Shown: piece by piece, positions 1-9,466 of the stretch
Numbering within the stretch: the stretch's first letter is position 1
Layout of the letters: each line of letters opens with the position of its first letter
Assembly (NCBI GenBank): GCA_021927905.1
Contig: BLLK01000029.1
Coordinates: 868,001-932,000, forward strand
DNA length: 64,000 nt
Direction of reading: 5' to 3'
Source: Chaetoceros tenuissimus
Lineage: Eukaryota > Bacillariophyta > Thalassiosirophyceae > Chaetocerotales > Chaetocerotaceae
Notes under the pieces: generated by a model
Seen by the model: only the letters and a program-made list of their open reading frames with translations
The model's database searches: none
Told to the model about the DNA's origin: nothing
Position numbers and translations under genes: made by a program

Positions 1-1
1 A

Positions 2-1549
2 TTTCGAGATGATGTTATTGCAATTAAAACTCATTTTCCTGTCTACGATAATCATATCAACATGAAGCAACTTCTGACAGAGTTGAAAGGAGATCCTGCA
101 AGGGTGATTTTGATACTGAAAGATCCAATGTATTCCATAAAGGCTTTTTATGATTATATCCGTCTTACGTCGGAACAACGAGGCGATCCTCCTCCCGAAG
201 AATGGACAGAATGGTGTGAAATGAATTTTGATAGTCACATAGAAAAGTGGGAAATATTCACAAAGTTTTGGTTGTCACATCCTGTAATAGAAGAGGGTAA
301 CAAACATGTGGTGGTGTATGAAAGTTTGGTAGATCCAAAAAGTGGCGTGCAGGAAGCAACTGATATCATGGATTTCATGAAAAGAGTTACACGTATAGCA
401 GAAGATCGATCGTCAGAAATAAGCTGTCTTTGGTCGCGTGTGGTGCAATTCAATGTGAAAGCGGACGAACCAGCACCTAGACGGAGATTACAGACTTATA
501 ATATAGGAAATGATATGACCAAAGCGGAAGCATCACCTAGACGGATACTTCGGCGAAACGCTTCCAACGTGGAGACTGATTCGAAGAACAATCTATATAC
601 ATTTGTTCAACTCAATAAGATTGCTGGTATTCTGACTCAACTCATTGACGAATTATCTTTGGAAGATCACGTGTTACAAGCTCTATTGAAGTATCGTATG
701 TCTGCATTAGAAAGTATGAAAAATTTGATGAATGACGATCCAGTTCTTGTGAGTAATAGTCACGGTACATGCATGGTTACAACACCACAATATGAGCCCA
801 TGATCCCAATGTTTCAGGCTTCTTATCCTGGATCTGGATCTGAAATGATGAGAGACTTATTATCTGCAATAACTGGAGTAAAGACTGCAGAGACAAAGCG
901 CAGAAATGATGTGGTGGCAGTAAAAACTTTTTTCCCATATCGGTCATTTGATATCCATCCGAGTTTCTTAAATAGCGACATGAAAAAGTTGGTGCTCTTG
1001 GTGCGTTATCCTCTTCATGCAATATCTTCCAACTTCAACCACATTTACTGGAAGCAAAATCACCTTCAAGCACACAGCGTCCAGCCACCAAAAGAAGCAT
1101 GGGAAGACTATAGAGATGCTCATTTTGACGAAGAGCTTGATGCATGGATAGAACATACTGAATACTGGATTAGTCATTTCAAGGGACTCAACCGACTTGT
1201 GATATCTTATGAAAGTTTAACCAATGAGGAGACTGGGCCTCAGGACGCTATGAGATTAAGTCTATTCATTCGATCGATATATAATGAAGGAACTCTAAAC
1301 CCTGCTCCAGTATTTACTCTTCCATGTCTATGGTTCCGAGCAGTAAGAATACTGGACGAATCAAATAGTGACATGTTCCAAGATAGTAGCAACCATTCAG
1401 GAGGTGTATACCGACCAGCATTCACAACCATTCAGCTGGAGAAAACTGCAACGAAACTAAATAGCTTACTTACAAAAATGAAAAACGAGAAACGCATAGC
1501 ACCGATATTGCAATCTTATTGGGAACACACAGTAAATCAAATACACTGA
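2..1549 (+). CDS. Tandem sulfotransferase-like protein, 5' end outside window
   Basis: The frame is open to the left edge, so the ATG at 62 is probably internal: the codons before it read FRDDVIAIKTHFP, which matches NDVVAVKTFFP at the same place in the second half of the protein. The protein has two copies of a P-loop sulfotransferase-like fold. Copy two (from about base 810) shows a PAPS phosphosulfate loop, YPGSGSEMMRDLL, and a 3'-phosphate motif, VRYPLHAISSN, near base 1000-1030. Copy one keeps the matching KDPMYSIKAFYDY segment; its P-loop lies off the window. Both copies have WEIFTKFWLSH / WIEHTEYWISH and VVYESL / VISYESL segments. The family (WSCD / sulfotransferase-domain proteins) transfers sulfate from PAPS, usually in the Golgi. 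Activity and substrate are inferred. It converges with the iron transporter, 79 bp away. Confidence 0.7.
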   Translation, partial: FRDDVIAIKTHFPVYDNHINMKQLLTELKGDPARVILILKDPMYSIKAFYDYIRLTSEQRGDPPPEEWTEWCEMNFDSHIEKWEIFTKFWLSHPVIEEGNKHVVVYESLVDPKSGVQEATDIMDFMKRVTRIAEDRSSEISCLWSRVVQFNVKADEPAPRRRLQTYNIGNDMTKAEASPRRILRRNASNVETDSKNNLYTFVQLNKIAGILTQLIDELSLEDHVLQALLKYRMSALESMKNLMNDDPVLVSNSHGTCMVTTPQYEPMIPMFQASYPGSGSEMMRDLLSAITGVKTAETKRRNDVVAVKTFFPYRSFDIHPSFLNSDMKKLVLLVRYPLHAISSNFNHIYWKQNHLQAHSVQPPKEAWEDYRDAHFDEELDAWIEHTEYWISHFKGLNRLVISYESLTNEETGPQDAMRLSLFIRSIYNEGTLNPAPVFTLPCLWFRAVRILDESNSDMFQDSSNHSGGVYRPAFTTIQLEKTATKLNSLLTKMKNEKRIAPILQSYWEHTVNQIH

Positions 1550-1628
1550 GGTTCCTATTAGGTATGAGTTGTTCTTGATAAAATACTTATTATTTGTTTT
1601 ATAAAAATATCTTTTTACTTTGATATTT

Positions 1629-2414
1629 TTAAGGCGATATTAGATTATCAAACCACGCACCGATGTAATACGCAAATATGCCTCCTACCCCTGTAAATAG
1701 CAAGTTCTCTACTGCAGAAATATACCACAACTCTTTGGTTGCAAAGGTTTTAACGAATCCAACGGCGAATAGAGCGATACCTGTACAAAAGCTAGCAATA
1801 CTTAAAGCTCTGTATGGATCATTCACAAAAAGATAGGGCAGAGTCGACGGCATAGCACCACTGAAAAATAAGAGTCCAGATGTTACTCCTGCCCAAATTG
1901 GTTTTCGTTGTTCAGATTCCAAAACTCCAAACTCTAGCGCAACCATAATTTTGAGCAATGCATCATCATCATTTCCATAGTATTCGACGAGACTAGCACG
2001 CAATTTATTTTCTGCATTCTTTTCATGCTCCGGAATACCTATCAAAGACAAAAGTTTCTCCAACTCATCGACTTCATCGCTATGAAACTGTTTCACATGT
2101 TTTTCCTCAAGTTTGATTTCACGTTTAATGACTTCATCTTGAGATTTTGTAGCTAGATATTCTCCTGCAAACATGGAGATAGCACCAGCTAGTGCTCCTG
2201 ATAGTGCAGTCAACAGAACATCTCTAGAACTAAAGTTGCCACCACTTACACCAACCACAAGAAGGAATGTAGATACCAGACCATCATTTATGCCAAGTAT
2301 AATATCTCTCCAGTATTGTCTTTCCTTCCCCAGATGTTCAGATAACGCTGATGGCTGTTTTTCAAAAGTTTTTACTTCATGCTGTTCGATAGATTGGTAG
2401 CCGTCTCTATTCAT
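1629..2414 (-). CDS. VIT/Ccc1-family vacuolar iron transporter
   Basis: This 261-residue protein is a single-exon member of the VIT1/Ccc1 family, which moves Fe2+ (and Mn2+) from cytosol into vacuoles. The family signature is clear near residues 33-60 (ERQYWRDIILGINDGLVST and FLLVVGVSGG), followed by a second helix with ALAGAISMFAGEYLATKSQ. A charged, Glu/His-rich cytosolic segment (about residues 90-155) matches the metal-binding domain between helices 2 and 3. Three more hydrophobic segments follow, giving the usual five helices. The ATG at 2414 gives a normal family length. It is divergent from the hydrolase gene, with 418 bp between the start codons, and a perfect 16-bp palindrome lies about 50 bp upstream of the start. 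The exact metal and membrane are inferred from the family. Confidence 0.9.
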   Translation of the reverse strand: MNRDGYQSIEQHEVKTFEKQPSALSEHLGKERQYWRDIILGINDGLVSTFLLVVGVSGGNFSSRDVLLTALSGALAGAISMFAGEYLATKSQDEVIKREIKLEEKHVKQFHSDEVDELEKLLSLIGIPEHEKNAENKLRASLVEYYGNDDDALLKIMVALEFGVLESEQRKPIWAGVTSGLLFFSGAMPSTLPYLFVNDPYRALSIASFCTGIALFAVGFVKTFATKELWYISAVENLLFTGVGGIFAYYIGAWFDNLISP

Positions 2415-2832
2415 TGTATATCACCTAGTGTACTTTGATCAATAGCAGATTTGCGTTGATATGCATAATATTATGCAATTGCATAGTATGTCAAATCTTC
2501 TGCATCTTGAAGATGGTGCATCTACGGCTTAGATCGATGAGAAGGCCAAAGAAGAATGGAATCCTTTTTCAATTGGACTGATTTAGAATTTATAGATGGG
2601 CATAATGTCGGACCCGATTTATCAGACTACTTACTGAAGAACTGTAAGGTACCGTAGAAACAACATCTTCTTGTTCTCTCCAGAACATCATCCAACAACT
2701 GAAATAACCCACAACACATATCCCTCTTAGAGAAAAGAGGCAGAAAGTAGAAAACAAAGACACCGTTCAAAATAAAGAAGATTGAATAATATACTTCAAC
2801 GACAGTTTGCTGTGCTCTGAAAAATTGGAAAC
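2415..2832. promoter_or_regulatory. Shared promoter region of divergent VIT and hydrolase genes
   Basis: This 418-bp spacer lies between two start codons pointing away from each other, so it must hold both promoters. It contains the perfect 16-bp palindrome TGCATAATATTATGCA at 2462-2477, close to the iron transporter start. No gene is seen here. Confidence 0.5.
2462..2477. promoter_or_regulatory. Perfect 16-bp palindrome in shared promoter
   Basis: TGCATAATATTATGCA reads the same on both strands. It lies 48 bp from the start codon of the iron transporter, where a dimeric regulator or an initiator element could sit. No known site is recognised; function is inferred only from position and symmetry. 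Confidence 0.3.
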
Positions 2833-3987
2833 ATGACTTCATCTTCTTCGCTTTCTTCGTCATCATCGTCATCTCTATCAGCAACTGTTTTCCGGTTAGC
2901 TTCTACTGCAGGAAAAGCAGGATTTGGATTAGTTGCCATAGTAGCTGGCTTGCTCTACGTCAAACAAGAATCTCTACTTTATTTCCCTGAGATTGGGGGA
3001 ATTCCGAGAAGACCATCCTCCAATCCTAGAAGATACAGATCCCCTGCCGAATACAACATACCATTCGAAAGTCACATGATCAAATGCGCAGATGGTGTAA
3101 TGATACATTCATGGCTTCTTCTTCATCCGAATTCAAAGGCAGAGAATAAACCAACTATCATATTTTTCCACGGTAATGCAGGAAATATTGGCCTACGTCT
3201 TCCGAATGCTCAACAGATGTACAGTAGATTAAATGCAAACATATTGATGGTTGAGTATAGAGGATACGGAGATAGCGACACAGTTAAAATTAATGAATCA
3301 GGTCTCAAATTGGATGCAGAAGCTGCGTTAGAATTCATTTCAGAGCATCCACAGATTGATGCAAAGAGAATTTTCTGCTTCGGTAGGTCCTTGGGTGGAG
3401 CCGTAGCATTTCATTTGGCGAAAAAAGCAGAAGAACAGAATAGGCCTCTAGCTGGAATCATTCTCGAAAACACATTCTTGTCAATTAGTAAAATGGTTGA
3501 TCAACTGATGCCTCTAATTGCACCATTGAAGTTTCTTGTGCTGAGAATGGACTGGGGAAATGATAAAATTGCACCCAGAATTAGAACTCCAGTACTATAT
3601 CTGGCCGGAGATAGGGACGAACTTGTACCTCATAATCACATGACAAATCTGTATGAATATTCTTTGAAATCTAGTGACTTTGCCAAGATACACATTATCA
3701 AAGGGGGTACTCATAACGATAGTTGGATGGTTGGCGGAGCTGAATACTTTGAGAAATTCCGCACCTTTCTGTCACACGTGATGTTGAATGAAAAGGATAT
3801 TTCTGCTCGAAGTTTAGACGCTTGTGAGGATGTAGAGGTTACAATGGGCGGGCAAGACGAAAGCAATAGTTTTTTACAGAGTGGACAAAATGCAATTCCA
3901 ATTATGCCAGGTAATTTGATGGGAATTGCAAAGGAAGCTAGCAAAATAACAAAGGAGAGCTCAGATGCAAACAAGAAACAAATTTAA
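2833..3987 (+). CDS. Alpha/beta hydrolase, ABHD13/Bem46 type
   Basis: The protein has 384 residues. After a Ser-rich N-terminus, one hydrophobic segment (about residues 28-42) looks like a membrane anchor and is followed by the Bem46/ABHD13 hallmark QESLLYFPE. The fold shows an oxyanion segment FFHGNAGNIG, the nucleophile elbow GRSLGG with Ser186, an acid at Asp262 (GDRDELVP) and a His at 294 (GGTHND), so the catalytic triad is complete. The family are membrane-bound serine hydrolases or depalmitoylase-like enzymes; the substrate is unknown. The last 70 residues are an extension beyond the fold. The ATG at 2833 is the first in frame. The gene converges with the next one, 118 bp away. Confidence 0.85.
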   Translation: MTSSSSLSSSSSSSLSATVFRLASTAGKAGFGLVAIVAGLLYVKQESLLYFPEIGGIPRRPSSNPRRYRSPAEYNIPFESHMIKCADGVMIHSWLLLHPNSKAENKPTIIFFHGNAGNIGLRLPNAQQMYSRLNANILMVEYRGYGDSDTVKINESGLKLDAEAALEFISEHPQIDAKRIFCFGRSLGGAVAFHLAKKAEEQNRPLAGIILENTFLSISKMVDQLMPLIAPLKFLVLRMDWGNDKIAPRIRTPVLYLAGDRDELVPHNHMTNLYEYSLKSSDFAKIHIIKGGTHNDSWMVGGAEYFEKFRTFLSHVMLNEKDISARSLDACEDVEVTMGGQDESNSFLQSGQNAIPIMPGNLMGIAKEASKITKESSDANKKQI

Positions 3988-4105
3988 ATTTACTTTCTTG
4001 GAGAAATTATACTTATGACAAGAACATTTGTTTACATCACAGTTAACATAATTTTGTTAGAAAAATCATTTAAAGATAGACTTTTAAAACTGTTTTACCC
4101 TGGCA

Positions 4106-4780
4106 TCAATCATCTAATTCCCATGGTGGCACAAGGCTAGAATCACTCGCATAATCAAATTCTGCGCAGTCATCCGAATCTTCGTCAGAGTTCAAATCTG
4201 TACAGTCGTGCATTCCTAGTCGTTCAGCTCTCAGACTTCTTGCTTCTCTTGTATTTCCTTGAGACTTGAGTTCTTCTTCGCGCTCTTGCATCCTCTGTCG
4301 TGCATTTTGTCTTTCATTCAATTCCTCTTGTTGTTTTCTCTTTTTGTCATTCTGCTGTCTCTCACTCTCTTCCTTTGTTGCAGCTTTCGTATCATCACTA
4401 GAACCACAGGAATCATTGCATACCTTCATGGTCGAATGTCGCGGCGAGTACGCTAGATTATAGTCAACATCTGCTGGGTTTGTGGTATGTTCTCCTCTGA
4501 AACAGTATTTTTGTCCTACTTTGGAATCCGAATTGTGTCTATGGAATCTGTAAGATGTTCCACAGCACAAGAGTTCCCCTTGATACCAAGAACCATTTCT
4601 GGAGCCTTCGAAAGCATCATAGTCATGCTCAATTATGCATGACTTTTTTGTATTGGCAGAAACACGGAATGATGAATGACACCTTACACAATGAACATAT
4701 CTTTCTCGTTTGGTAGGTTTGGAAAAATTATGTGTGTCCGTGCTTCCCTCTTGTTTCTTCACTTTCTTGTTTGAAGACAT
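4106..4780 (-). CDS. Small zinc-ribbon-like protein of unknown function
   Basis: This 224-residue protein is not recognised. The N-terminal half has a run of metal-ligand-like residues: CVRC near residue 31, a lone Cys before IIEHDYDAFEG, then LLCCGTSYRFHRH, and later KYCFRGEH, so one or two zinc sites are likely. The second half is a highly charged helix rich in Glu, Gln, Arg and Lys (about residues 130-185), probably a coiled coil. It ends in an acidic tail closing with PPWELDD. The start ATG at 4780 is 457 bp from the start of the divergent CW-finger gene, so the two may share a promoter. The coding potential is supported by a long frame and a good initiation site; the function is open. 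Confidence 0.55.
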   Translation of the reverse strand: MSSNKKVKKQEGSTDTHNFSKPTKRERYVHCVRCHSSFRVSANTKKSCIIEHDYDAFEGSRNGSWYQGELLCCGTSYRFHRHNSDSKVGQKYCFRGEHTTNPADVDYNLAYSPRHSTMKVCNDSCGSSDDTKAATKEESERQQNDKKRKQQEELNERQNARQRMQEREEELKSQGNTREARSLRAERLGMHDCTDLNSDEDSDDCAEFDYASDSSLVPPWELDD

Positions 4781-5237
4781 GAATTGATATGCTTTAGTAG
4801 TATACGTTTATAAACAAGAGTAGATGGTATTAAAAATGATGCTTTGCTTCTTCTCGGTTAGTTTTATGAAGAGAAAAGATTGGATTGATTGAAGATATAG
4901 ACCAAGATACCAGATACCACAGATGAAGATACCAGCCAACAGCAAACGCGTGTTTTTCCAATGACGCACAAGAACTATTGAATGACAGTTAAAGAGCCTA
5001 TCATCCGTTAGAAAGTGGAAAATGTACCAAGATATACGTACGCAACCATCTCTGCAAACTGTAAGCCACTAGTTACAGTAGTATCGGTTTTGCACATGGA
5101 CTTCAAGAGATTTCCACACCTCTATTTACTTTCAAGACTGAGTTGTACTACTGACTCTTGCATTGATTCAAATCTCCATCGAATTCTCATTGCTCATTTC
5201 CATAATCATCTATACTGACAGTGAATAAAACTCTAGC

Positions 5238-8200
5238 ATGTCGTCTTTGAGATTAGCGTTGAAACAGTCTTTGGAAGAGGCAGGACCAACTCTCACCAGT
5301 GATGAAAACAAAGCCAAACGAAAGGGCAAGAAACGCGGTCCTAAAAAGCGCAAACGGAAAAGCAAGGATAGAGGTGAAGAGGATGAAGATTCAGGTATGT
5401 TGCACAGCAATAGCCATAATAGTCTGCAACTAGACCTATTGAGAAAGATCAAGAGTGCTTCTTCGATTGGAGGTGACAGTAGTATTATCAAGGGGAGTAA
5501 AAGTGGAAGATCTGTGAATAGTCGAGAACGCAAGCATAGCTCAAGTGAAAGTGATTCTGACGATGGCGACGACTCAGACTCCTCGTCTTCTTCCGATGAA
5601 GAGACTGGGTCCAACTCTGATTCTGGAAATAGCAGTTCCTCAGGAAGCTCGTCGGACAGTGAAAATGATACTAGTGACGATGAGCAACCCACAGAAGACA
5701 TGAAAGGCGTCTTTGACTCGGAGCGAAGCTCTGATGAAGAAGGCGACAATAGTCCTGAGAAAAGACCACAAAAGAAGGTAGCTTTAGAAGACTCCGATGA
5801 TGATGATGATTCAGATGAAGACTCCGATAACGACGAGGAAATGATTCACCCATCTCAACGGTTCAAACTGAAGAAGGTTAATTCATCTACGGCTAGTTTG
5901 AATTCAAGATCAAGATCTCAGTCTCCAGTCAACATTCAAGGTGTAAAAATTCATTCTCACCAATCCGTGTCATCTGCAATGTCTACTTCCTCATCAAAGA
6001 AGGATAAGAGAACATCTGATTCCGAGAAACCAAAGAAGCGAAAGCAAAAAACTGTTCCTGCACCAGCTGATCAAGTTATTGCATGGGTGATGGGTATGTC
6101 AGAGCAAAAGCAGCGGAGAAAAGTTCGAGTTGGCATGCGTGTGAAAGTTCGTTTTACTAATCCAACTTTGCAGTGGTATGGAGGGGTCATCACCACTGTA
6201 AGTGCAAAGGGAGACAAGATTAGAATCAAATATGATGACGGGACTAAGGAACAATCGAGATTTCCAGATAAGGAAATCTTTGTTGATGCTGAAAATAACG
6301 GGGAGCATGCTCCAGAAGTTCAAGGAGTTGTGAAAGCATTTAGGCCAAAAGTATTGGGGATGGCAATTGGTGCAATCAACATCAAACAAAAGAAAGAGAA
6401 GAAGAATAATAATAAATCTCTACATGAACAGGACAGGACGACCAATACCGTTATGGAAGTTTCGTCTCCCAAAATAGAGATCGTTGAAAAAGTGGAAAAA
6501 GTTGAAGAAACGATGGATGTGGATACTTTCTCTTCAGGTCCCGACAAAGAGATTGAAAGCCCGCCAAAGCAAGAGTCATCCACGAATAATTTCCCAACAT
6601 CACCAAAACAACCACTATCAGAAGAAATAAAGGATCCTGAGCCCTCTACGGAGAATAATGCATTCCAAAAAGAAGCAAAAGTAGAAGCCGATGAGAAAAT
6701 TCCAAAAGAAACCAAACCTGAGGCTGAACAGAAATCAGCGCCCTTCATTGAACCAGCTTCAAAGGAAAAAAGTCAAGACAAGGAAGAAAATTTGGAGCAT
6801 CACGGTGACAAAACTAATACTATAGATCACAGAGACCAAAATTCAAGTGCACCTTCCAAACCAGAAATTGAGTTGAAGAGCGAGAACAAGGATACCAAAA
6901 GTGAAAGCGAATCTACTCGAGACATATTACCACCCAAGACTGATATTGTCGAAGAGAAGCCAAACACCAAGGCTCAATTAGAAACAGATGTACCAAATGT
7001 ATCACTAGAAAAGGAGCACGAATCTGTTGCTGTAGCGAAGGAAGATATTGTGGACAAGCAAATTGAAACAGAGCCTAGCAGAAATGTAGCAGAAAGCATT
7101 GACGCTTTCTCAGATACAGTCAGTAATAAAGATGTTGAAAAAGATATCGAAAATGAGAATGAAAGCATGTCAGATGATGAAGGTGAAGTAAAGAAACCTG
7201 GACGTGGACGCAAATCACGTAAACACAAGTTATCCTCAGTTGATGGTTCAATCGAAGAAAAGAAGTCTAAGAAGCGCCGAAAGGACAAAGACTTGTTGGG
7301 TCATAAAAAGAAGGATAAGGATGATGTAGAAGATTGGGTACAATGCGATGTCTGTTCAAAGTGGAGATTGATTCCAAGCGTAAAAAATCTTCCAGACAAG
7401 TGGTACTGCGAACTCAACATCACAGATCCAGCTAGAAGTTACTGTTCCGCTCCCGAGCAAACACCTGAACAAGTTGCGAAAGAGAGGAAAAAGGCAAAGA
7501 AAGCAGCAAAAAAGCTGGGTCGCCCTAGGTCTACAAGTCCTGCTGTATTTCCAAAAAGAGGTTCAAAGGATGGGTCAGAGTACGACTCCGGGAGACACAG
7601 TCCAAGCATCGAGAAATCCATGTCCGATGAGTCCATGGAAGAAGTTACGAGTAAGCCTGGAAGAAAGAAGAAAAGAACTTCAATCCAAAGCTCAGTTGAC
7701 GATGAGGAATCAGATCCGGAAGCTATGCCAACACCACAGCCCAAAAGAGGAAGAAGAGGACGTCGTAGCAACGAAGAGAAAGAACGCGAAAGGCGAAAGA
7801 AGAAAGAAAAGGAAGAAAAGCAACAGGAGTGGGTTCAATGTGAGAAATGCGAAAAATGGCGCCGCCTCCCACGTCACATTGCAGCAAAGGATCTACCTGA
7901 TAAGTGGTTCTGTTCAATGAATGATTGGGATCCACGATCTGCTTCCTGTGCAGTGCAAGAAGACTACAAAGTTGAAGACGAAAAGATAGACGATAATGCA
8001 ATTGTATCTAGGAATGAGAAGGGAGCAGCTGTAGGAGGAAGCAAGCTTACTTACAGGAATCTAATTCGCAGACCTACTCGTCCTATCACCGAAAGAATCA
8101 GAGCAGCAGAGTCAATCTTCTCTACCTGGGCACATGAGGCAGATGGCGAACAATCAGGCAATCCACCGGTCGTTTTCTACGCTAATTCAAGTGTCTTTCA

Positions 8201-8744
8201 TAAGAAGACCCCTCATCATAAGGTCACAGATATTAGTCACCAACTAGATACGGTACCAAAGATATCCCTATTCAACATGATGAGCAATTCAAAGCTTTGG
8301 AGCGATCTTTCACAAGGTTTTTCCAATAAAGTCTTTGAAAATGATGCCTTATCTTTAGCTGTCGATGCATTGAAGCAATCTGACGAAAGCTCAGCCGAAG
8401 TGGACATCATGAAAGCAATGATCTTCTTTGTACTTAAAAACTCACAAAAAACCGCTGACGAAATATTACTTGCATGTCAAATGGAGTATTGGGAAGACAA
8501 GAAATTCATGGAATTATCTGCAAGCTTAACCTATGATATAGTTCTGGCAATTCTTAACCAGCTTCAAAAGGACAACTTAGTATTGGTTTCTCAAGGGGAA
8601 GATCAAATCATCCGCTTTCAAAGATTTCAAACAGGTGAAAAGAAGGACAATGGAAATCGTCAAAAGGATGTTGAAAACAAATACTCTGCACGTAGTATGA
8701 AATTTTCCAAGCCTTGGAAGCGCGCGAAAAGTAATTCAAATTAG
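5238..8744 (+). CDS. Chromatin protein with Tudor-like domain and two CW zinc fingers
   Basis: This 1168-residue single-exon protein begins with a basic stretch and a long Ser/Asp/Glu-rich disordered region. At about residues 296-350 a Tudor-like or SH3-like beta barrel is seen (VGMRVKVRF, WYGGVITTV, IRIKYDDG). Two CW-type zinc fingers follow at about residues 699-745 (DWVQCDVCSKWRLIP) and 864-910 (EWVQCEKCEKWRRLP). Each has the conserved Trp residues and four Cys. CW domains bind methylated histone H3K4, so this is likely a nuclear histone-mark reader. The C-terminal 200 residues look globular but match nothing I know. Acidic and basic low-complexity linkers separate the domains. Target mark and partners are inferred. 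Confidence 0.8.
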   Translation: MSSLRLALKQSLEEAGPTLTSDENKAKRKGKKRGPKKRKRKSKDRGEEDEDSGMLHSNSHNSLQLDLLRKIKSASSIGGDSSIIKGSKSGRSVNSRERKHSSSESDSDDGDDSDSSSSSDEETGSNSDSGNSSSSGSSSDSENDTSDDEQPTEDMKGVFDSERSSDEEGDNSPEKRPQKKVALEDSDDDDDSDEDSDNDEEMIHPSQRFKLKKVNSSTASLNSRSRSQSPVNIQGVKIHSHQSVSSAMSTSSSKKDKRTSDSEKPKKRKQKTVPAPADQVIAWVMGMSEQKQRRKVRVGMRVKVRFTNPTLQWYGGVITTVSAKGDKIRIKYDDGTKEQSRFPDKEIFVDAENNGEHAPEVQGVVKAFRPKVLGMAIGAINIKQKKEKKNNNKSLHEQDRTTNTVMEVSSPKIEIVEKVEKVEETMDVDTFSSGPDKEIESPPKQESSTNNFPTSPKQPLSEEIKDPEPSTENNAFQKEAKVEADEKIPKETKPEAEQKSAPFIEPASKEKSQDKEENLEHHGDKTNTIDHRDQNSSAPSKPEIELKSENKDTKSESESTRDILPPKTDIVEEKPNTKAQLETDVPNVSLEKEHESVAVAKEDIVDKQIETEPSRNVAESIDAFSDTVSNKDVEKDIENENESMSDDEGEVKKPGRGRKSRKHKLSSVDGSIEEKKSKKRRKDKDLLGHKKKDKDDVEDWVQCDVCSKWRLIPSVKNLPDKWYCELNITDPARSYCSAPEQTPEQVAKERKKAKKAAKKLGRPRSTSPAVFPKRGSKDGSEYDSGRHSPSIEKSMSDESMEEVTSKPGRKKKRTSIQSSVDDEESDPEAMPTPQPKRGRRGRRSNEEKERERRKKKEKEEKQQEWVQCEKCEKWRRLPRHIAAKDLPDKWFCSMNDWDPRSASCAVQEDYKVEDEKIDDNAIVSRNEKGAAVGGSKLTYRNLIRRPTRPITERIRAAESIFSTWAHEADGEQSGNPPVVFYANSSVFHKKTPHHKVTDISHQLDTVPKISLFNMMSNSKLWSDLSQGFSNKVFENDALSLAVDALKQSDESSAEVDIMKAMIFFVLKNSQKTADEILLACQMEYWEDKKFMELSASLTYDIVLAILNQLQKDNLVLVSQGEDQIIRFQRFQTGEKKDNGNRQKDVENKYSARSMKFSKPWKRAKSNSN

Positions 8745-9466
8745 ACATGCGCACAAGTAATCTACAACTACTAGTGAATTGTAAACATAGGGGCAAATTA
8801 AAGTTTCTTTCAACTTCACATGGTATTTTTAAACTCCTTTCCATCTCATCGAATTTTTTAGAGAGATGGAAAATATTCTGCTTTTGTAACTTGGCATCTT
8901 TTGGTACTATTTCTGTGATGTCGAAGGACTTTGCTCTTTAAACAAGGACGAGCGGGAGACACAATGCTGTCCACACAATGAAATCACATACAAAAAGAGA
9001 ACTGGTGTCATAACTGGACGTACGTACAAATTTGAAGTATCATTGTGACGCATGTGAGAACGTCGTCATCGGCTATTTCTTTCGAAAACTCCAGTACGTA
9101 GAGATATTCAGTATCTGCACTAAAATAGCAATTTGCATTTTCATTCTGAAGTTCGCCTTTGCTTCAACGTGTAGTCTACGTCTCTGACCAGTAAAAATAA
9201 TGTTCTGGAGGTCTGGAGGTGTCACTTTGGATCCGCCTCTGTGCCTCTGTATTCTAAGTGATACTCCGCGTCAAATCAGAACATTCCAAGAGCATCTTAC
9301 ATCACTTGAAATAAAGACTAGCTAGAACGTGACTAGAAACACTTGCCATAGTAATAGCAAAATACAAACACAGGCGCTTCTAATTGAAAAGAAGACATCT
9401 TTTACATCAAAGTAGAGAAAAAATAGAATTCTCTCAAGCATCAATCAAAGAGGAAGAGACCCTATC
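8745..9466. other. Intergenic spacer, no gene seen
   Basis: The 722 bases between the CW-finger gene and the kinase hold only short open frames without recognisable content. They must include the 3' end of the first gene and the promoter of the second. Confidence 0.5.

Noticed and set aside
5015-5218. 67-codon frame upstream of the CW-finger gene
   Set aside because: The frame lacks an early ATG and occupies the promoter and leader of the real gene.
8747-8941. 64-codon frame after the CW-finger gene
   Set aside because: It lies in the 3' region and has no recognisable content.
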